This document shows positions 20,207 through 22,187 of a stretch of 22,187 nucleotides of DNA, piece by piece; the stretch's first letter is position 1, and each line of letters starts with the position of its first letter. The DNA is from an uncultured Blautia sp. GTDB lineage: Bacteria; Bacillota_A; Clostridia; Lachnospirales; Lachnospiraceae. The stretch covers positions 1 to 22,187 of the forward strand of contig CAJLTE010000053.1 in assembly GCA_905209435.1 (NCBI GenBank), read 5' to 3'. The notes beneath the pieces were generated by a model that made no database searches, was not told the DNA's origin, and was given only the letters and a program-made list of their open reading frames with translations. A program made the translations under genes and the position numbers.

Positions 20207-22187
20207 TAACTTCTCAGCTCGATTCCAAGGTCAGTCAGACCGTTTAAGATCTTCTTCATTGCTGCTGTGATCTCGCTCTCTTCCAGAGTCTTGTCATGAT
20301 GACGGAATACCAGAGAATAAGCCATAGATTTGTATCCTTCTTTAATCTGGTTTCCTTCGTAGATATCAAATAACTGATAACTCTCCAGAATCTTTCCGCC
20401 TCTCTGTGTAAGAACATGTTCAATCTGTCCTGCAAGAACAGTTTTCGGAACAACCATACTTAAGTCACGGGTTACTGCCGGATATTTTGCAATTCCTGTG
20501 TATTTATGGTTGAAGCTTGCAAACTCAAGAACTGTAAGGATGTCGATCACTGCAACATATGCTTTATCACCGATTCCATAAGTATCAGCTACCAGAGGAT
20601 GAACCTCTCCAAGATATCCTACTACTTTACCGTCATAGATCATGTTTGCCTGTCTTCCCGGATGAAGGTAAGTCTTACCGCTGTTCGGGTCATAATCTAC
20701 TTTGTCTCTCATGCCGACTTTCTCGAAGAACTCTTCGCAAACACCCTTCATGTCAAAGAAATCTCCGTTTCCGTACATACCAAGTGTGAAGTGCATACGC
20801 TCATCCGGAAGTTCTGTCAGAGGCAGGGAATGTGGACGATATACATTTCCAAGCTCATAGAGGCGGACATCTTTATTTCTTCTGTTGTAGTTTGTAGCCA
20901 GAGAACTGAGCATACCGTTTAATGTAGTAGTTCTCATTACACTGTAATCTTCTCCCAGAGGATTGCTGATCACGATTCCCTGACGAAGTTCACTGTCAGC
21001 CGGAAGTCTTAATTTATCAAATACCTTCGGGCTCTCGAAAGAATAGCTCATTCCTTCGGAGAATCCGCAGTATTCAGCGATGTCACGTGCTACAGATTCA
21101 ATACGAAGTTTGAATGGAAGTTTACCTGTAGTAGCTTCACCTGTAGGAAGTGTTGTCGGGATCTTGTCATATCCGAAGAATCTGGCAACTTCTTCTGCAA
21201 CGTCTGCTACATAATGAATATCCTGACGGAAAGTAGGAGCTACGATCTCGTTTGTCTCTTTATCGTAAGTCAACTCTACTTTTGCAAGGTATGCAAGCAT
21301 TTCTTCCGGTGTCAGATCTGTTCCCAGAAGTGCGTTGATCTTCTCAGGTTTGAACGGAACTCTGGATGGCTCTCTTACTTCGCTGCATACATCTACCATT
21401 CCGCCTACAACTTCGCCTGCACCAAGTTCTTCCATCAGCTGGCATGCTCTGTCGATCGCTGCCTGTGCGTTGTTCGGATCAAGACCTTTCTCGAATTTAC
21501 CGGAAGCATCTGTTCTCAGACCAATTCTCTTGGAAGAAAGACGGATGTTTGTTCCGTCAAAGCATGCTGCCTCGAAAAGAACAGTCTTTACATTATCTGT
21601 GATCATGGAGTTCTCTCCACCCATGATACCTGCAATACCGACTGCTTTCTCGCCGTCACAGATCATCAGTACCTGATCATCCATGGTACGTTCCTGACCG
21701 TCAAGTGTTACGAATTTCTCATCGTTCTTAGCACGGCGTACAACAATTTCTTTCCCTGCAATCGTATCCAGATCATAAGCATGCATTGGCTGTCCGAACT
21801 CTTCCATTACATAGTTTGTAATATCTACAAGGTTATTGATCGGGCGGATTCCGTTAGCTGCCAGACATCTCTGCATCCATTTTGGAGACGGTCCGATCTT
21901 AACATTCTTTACAACCCTTGCGCAGTAACGCGGGCAGAGCTGCGGATCCTCTACTGTAACTTTTACATAGTCGGATGCTTTCTCATCATTTCCCTTGCAC
22001 TCTACTACAGGAGGGCAGAACTTCTTGTCAAAAGTAGCTGCTGCTTCTCTTGCAATTCCAAGTACACCGTAACAATCTACACGGTTGGATGTAATCTCAT
22101 ATTCAAATACAACGTCATCCAGTCCCAGGGCTTTGATTGCACTCTCGCCTACAACAGCATCTTCAGGGAAAATATAGATTCCGTATT
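20206..22187 (-). CDS. pheT: Phenylalanyl-tRNA synthetase beta subunit (N-terminus cut by window edge)
   Basis: The beta chain of the alpha2-beta2 enzyme that charges tRNA-Phe. 659 codons are visible of about 800; the missing part would be mostly the N-terminal OB-fold tRNA-binding domain. The fragment begins in the B3/B4 editing domain (EITSNRVDCYGVLGIAREAA, then GPSPKWMQRCLAANGIRPINN, PMHAYDLD, SGKFEKGLDP), passes through B5 (FRQDIHYVADVAEEVARFFGYDKIP) and the catalytic-like core (SFESPKVF...SNPLGEDYSVMR), and ends in the FDX-ACB anticodon-binding domain (KYPAVTRDLSMVV to GIELRS). An internal ATG at 21876 is not the start, since conserved codons continue to the edge. pheS is expected just beyond position 22187. 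Confidence 0.97.
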   Translation of the reverse strand, partial: YGIYIFPEDAVVGESAIKALGLDDVVFEYEITSNRVDCYGVLGIAREAAATFDKKFCPPVVECKGNDEKASDYVKVTVEDPQLCPRYCARVVKNVKIGPSPKWMQRCLAANGIRPINNLVDITNYVMEEFGQPMHAYDLDTIAGKEIVVRRAKNDEKFVTLDGQERTMDDQVLMICDGEKAVGIAGIMGGENSMITDNVKTVLFEAACFDGTNIRLSSKRIGLRTDASGKFEKGLDPNNAQAAIDRACQLMEELGAGEVVGGMVDVCSEVREPSRVPFKPEKINALLGTDLTPEEMLAYLAKVELTYDKETNEIVAPTFRQDIHYVADVAEEVARFFGYDKIPTTLPTGEATTGKLPFKLRIESVARDIAEYCGFSEGMSYSFESPKVFDKLRLPADSELRQGIVISNPLGEDYSVMRTTTLNGMLSSLATNYNRRNKDVRLYELGNVYRPHSLPLTELPDERMHFTLGMYGNGDFFDMKGVCEEFFEKVGMRDKVDYDPNSGKTYLHPGRQANMIYDGKVVGYLGEVHPLVADTYGIGDKAYVAVIDILTVLEFASFNHKYTGIAKYPAVTRDLSMVVPKTVLAGQIEHVLTQRGGKILESYQLFDIYEGNQIKEGYKSMAYSLVFRHHDKTLEESEITAAMKKILNGLTDLGIELRS

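Noticed and set aside
21876..22187. Start of pheT at the ATG at 21876
   Set aside because: Conserved PheT sequence continues in frame through to the window edge, so the gene is truncated by the window, not short.

Overview
The window reads as chromosome of an anaerobic, acetogenic member of the Lachnospiraceae, most like Blautia or a close relative. The grounds are a CO dehydrogenase/CooC/MetF cluster (Wood-Ljungdahl pathway), AT-leaning Firmicutes codon use, strong AGGAGG-type ribosome binding sites, sigma-A-like promoters, and clostridial gene orders such as rplS-lepB-rbgA-rnhB-yraN-pgeF. The genus is an inference; no rRNA gene is present. Most genes lie on the minus strand; only an aldo/keto reductase and a PRPP synthetase are on the plus strand.

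Layout. (1) 1-4176, minus: one CO-metabolism operon, in transcription order a His/Cys-rich protein, cooT, metF, cooC and cooS (cut by the left edge). It starts from a good promoter (4148-4176) and has a terminator-like hairpin in its leader. Two adjacent Rex-like palindromes (4246-4283) lie between it and the divergent aldo/keto reductase gene (4464-5291, TTG start). (2) 5401-10086, minus: a PDZ/radical-SAM/DUF512 gene, der, plsY and gpsA in one operon, ending at a shared bidirectional terminator. (3) 10095-11414, plus: prs, of an unusually long type, whose promoter is back-to-back with that of the DUF512 operon. (4) 11428-15478, minus: rplS with its own promoter and terminator, then lepB-like, rbgA, rnhB, yraN and pgeF. 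(5) 15512-16539, minus: map with an N-terminal SEC-C zinc motif. (6) 16657-19407, minus: a self-contained two-gene unit coding for a MotA/ExbB-type channel with a long cytoplasmic coiled-coil tail and a MotB/OmpA-type partner, like the ZorA-ZorB motor of Zorya phage defence but without effector genes. (7) 19541-22187, minus: the end of pheT (cut by the right edge) and a histidine phosphatase, followed by a strong terminator.

How the genes work together: region 1 joins the catalytic CODH subunit to an apparent nickel-supply set (CooC ATPase, CooT, His-rich protein) and to the methyl-branch reductase MetF. Regions 2-5 and 7 are housekeeping functions: phospholipid precursors, ribosome assembly, PRPP, protein maturation and tRNA charging. 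The most unusual items are the orphan ZorAB-like motor, a signal peptidase I homologue lacking both catalytic residues, and the regulatory architecture ahead of the CODH operon. I saw no tRNA or rRNA gene, insertion sequence, prophage or CRISPR array.
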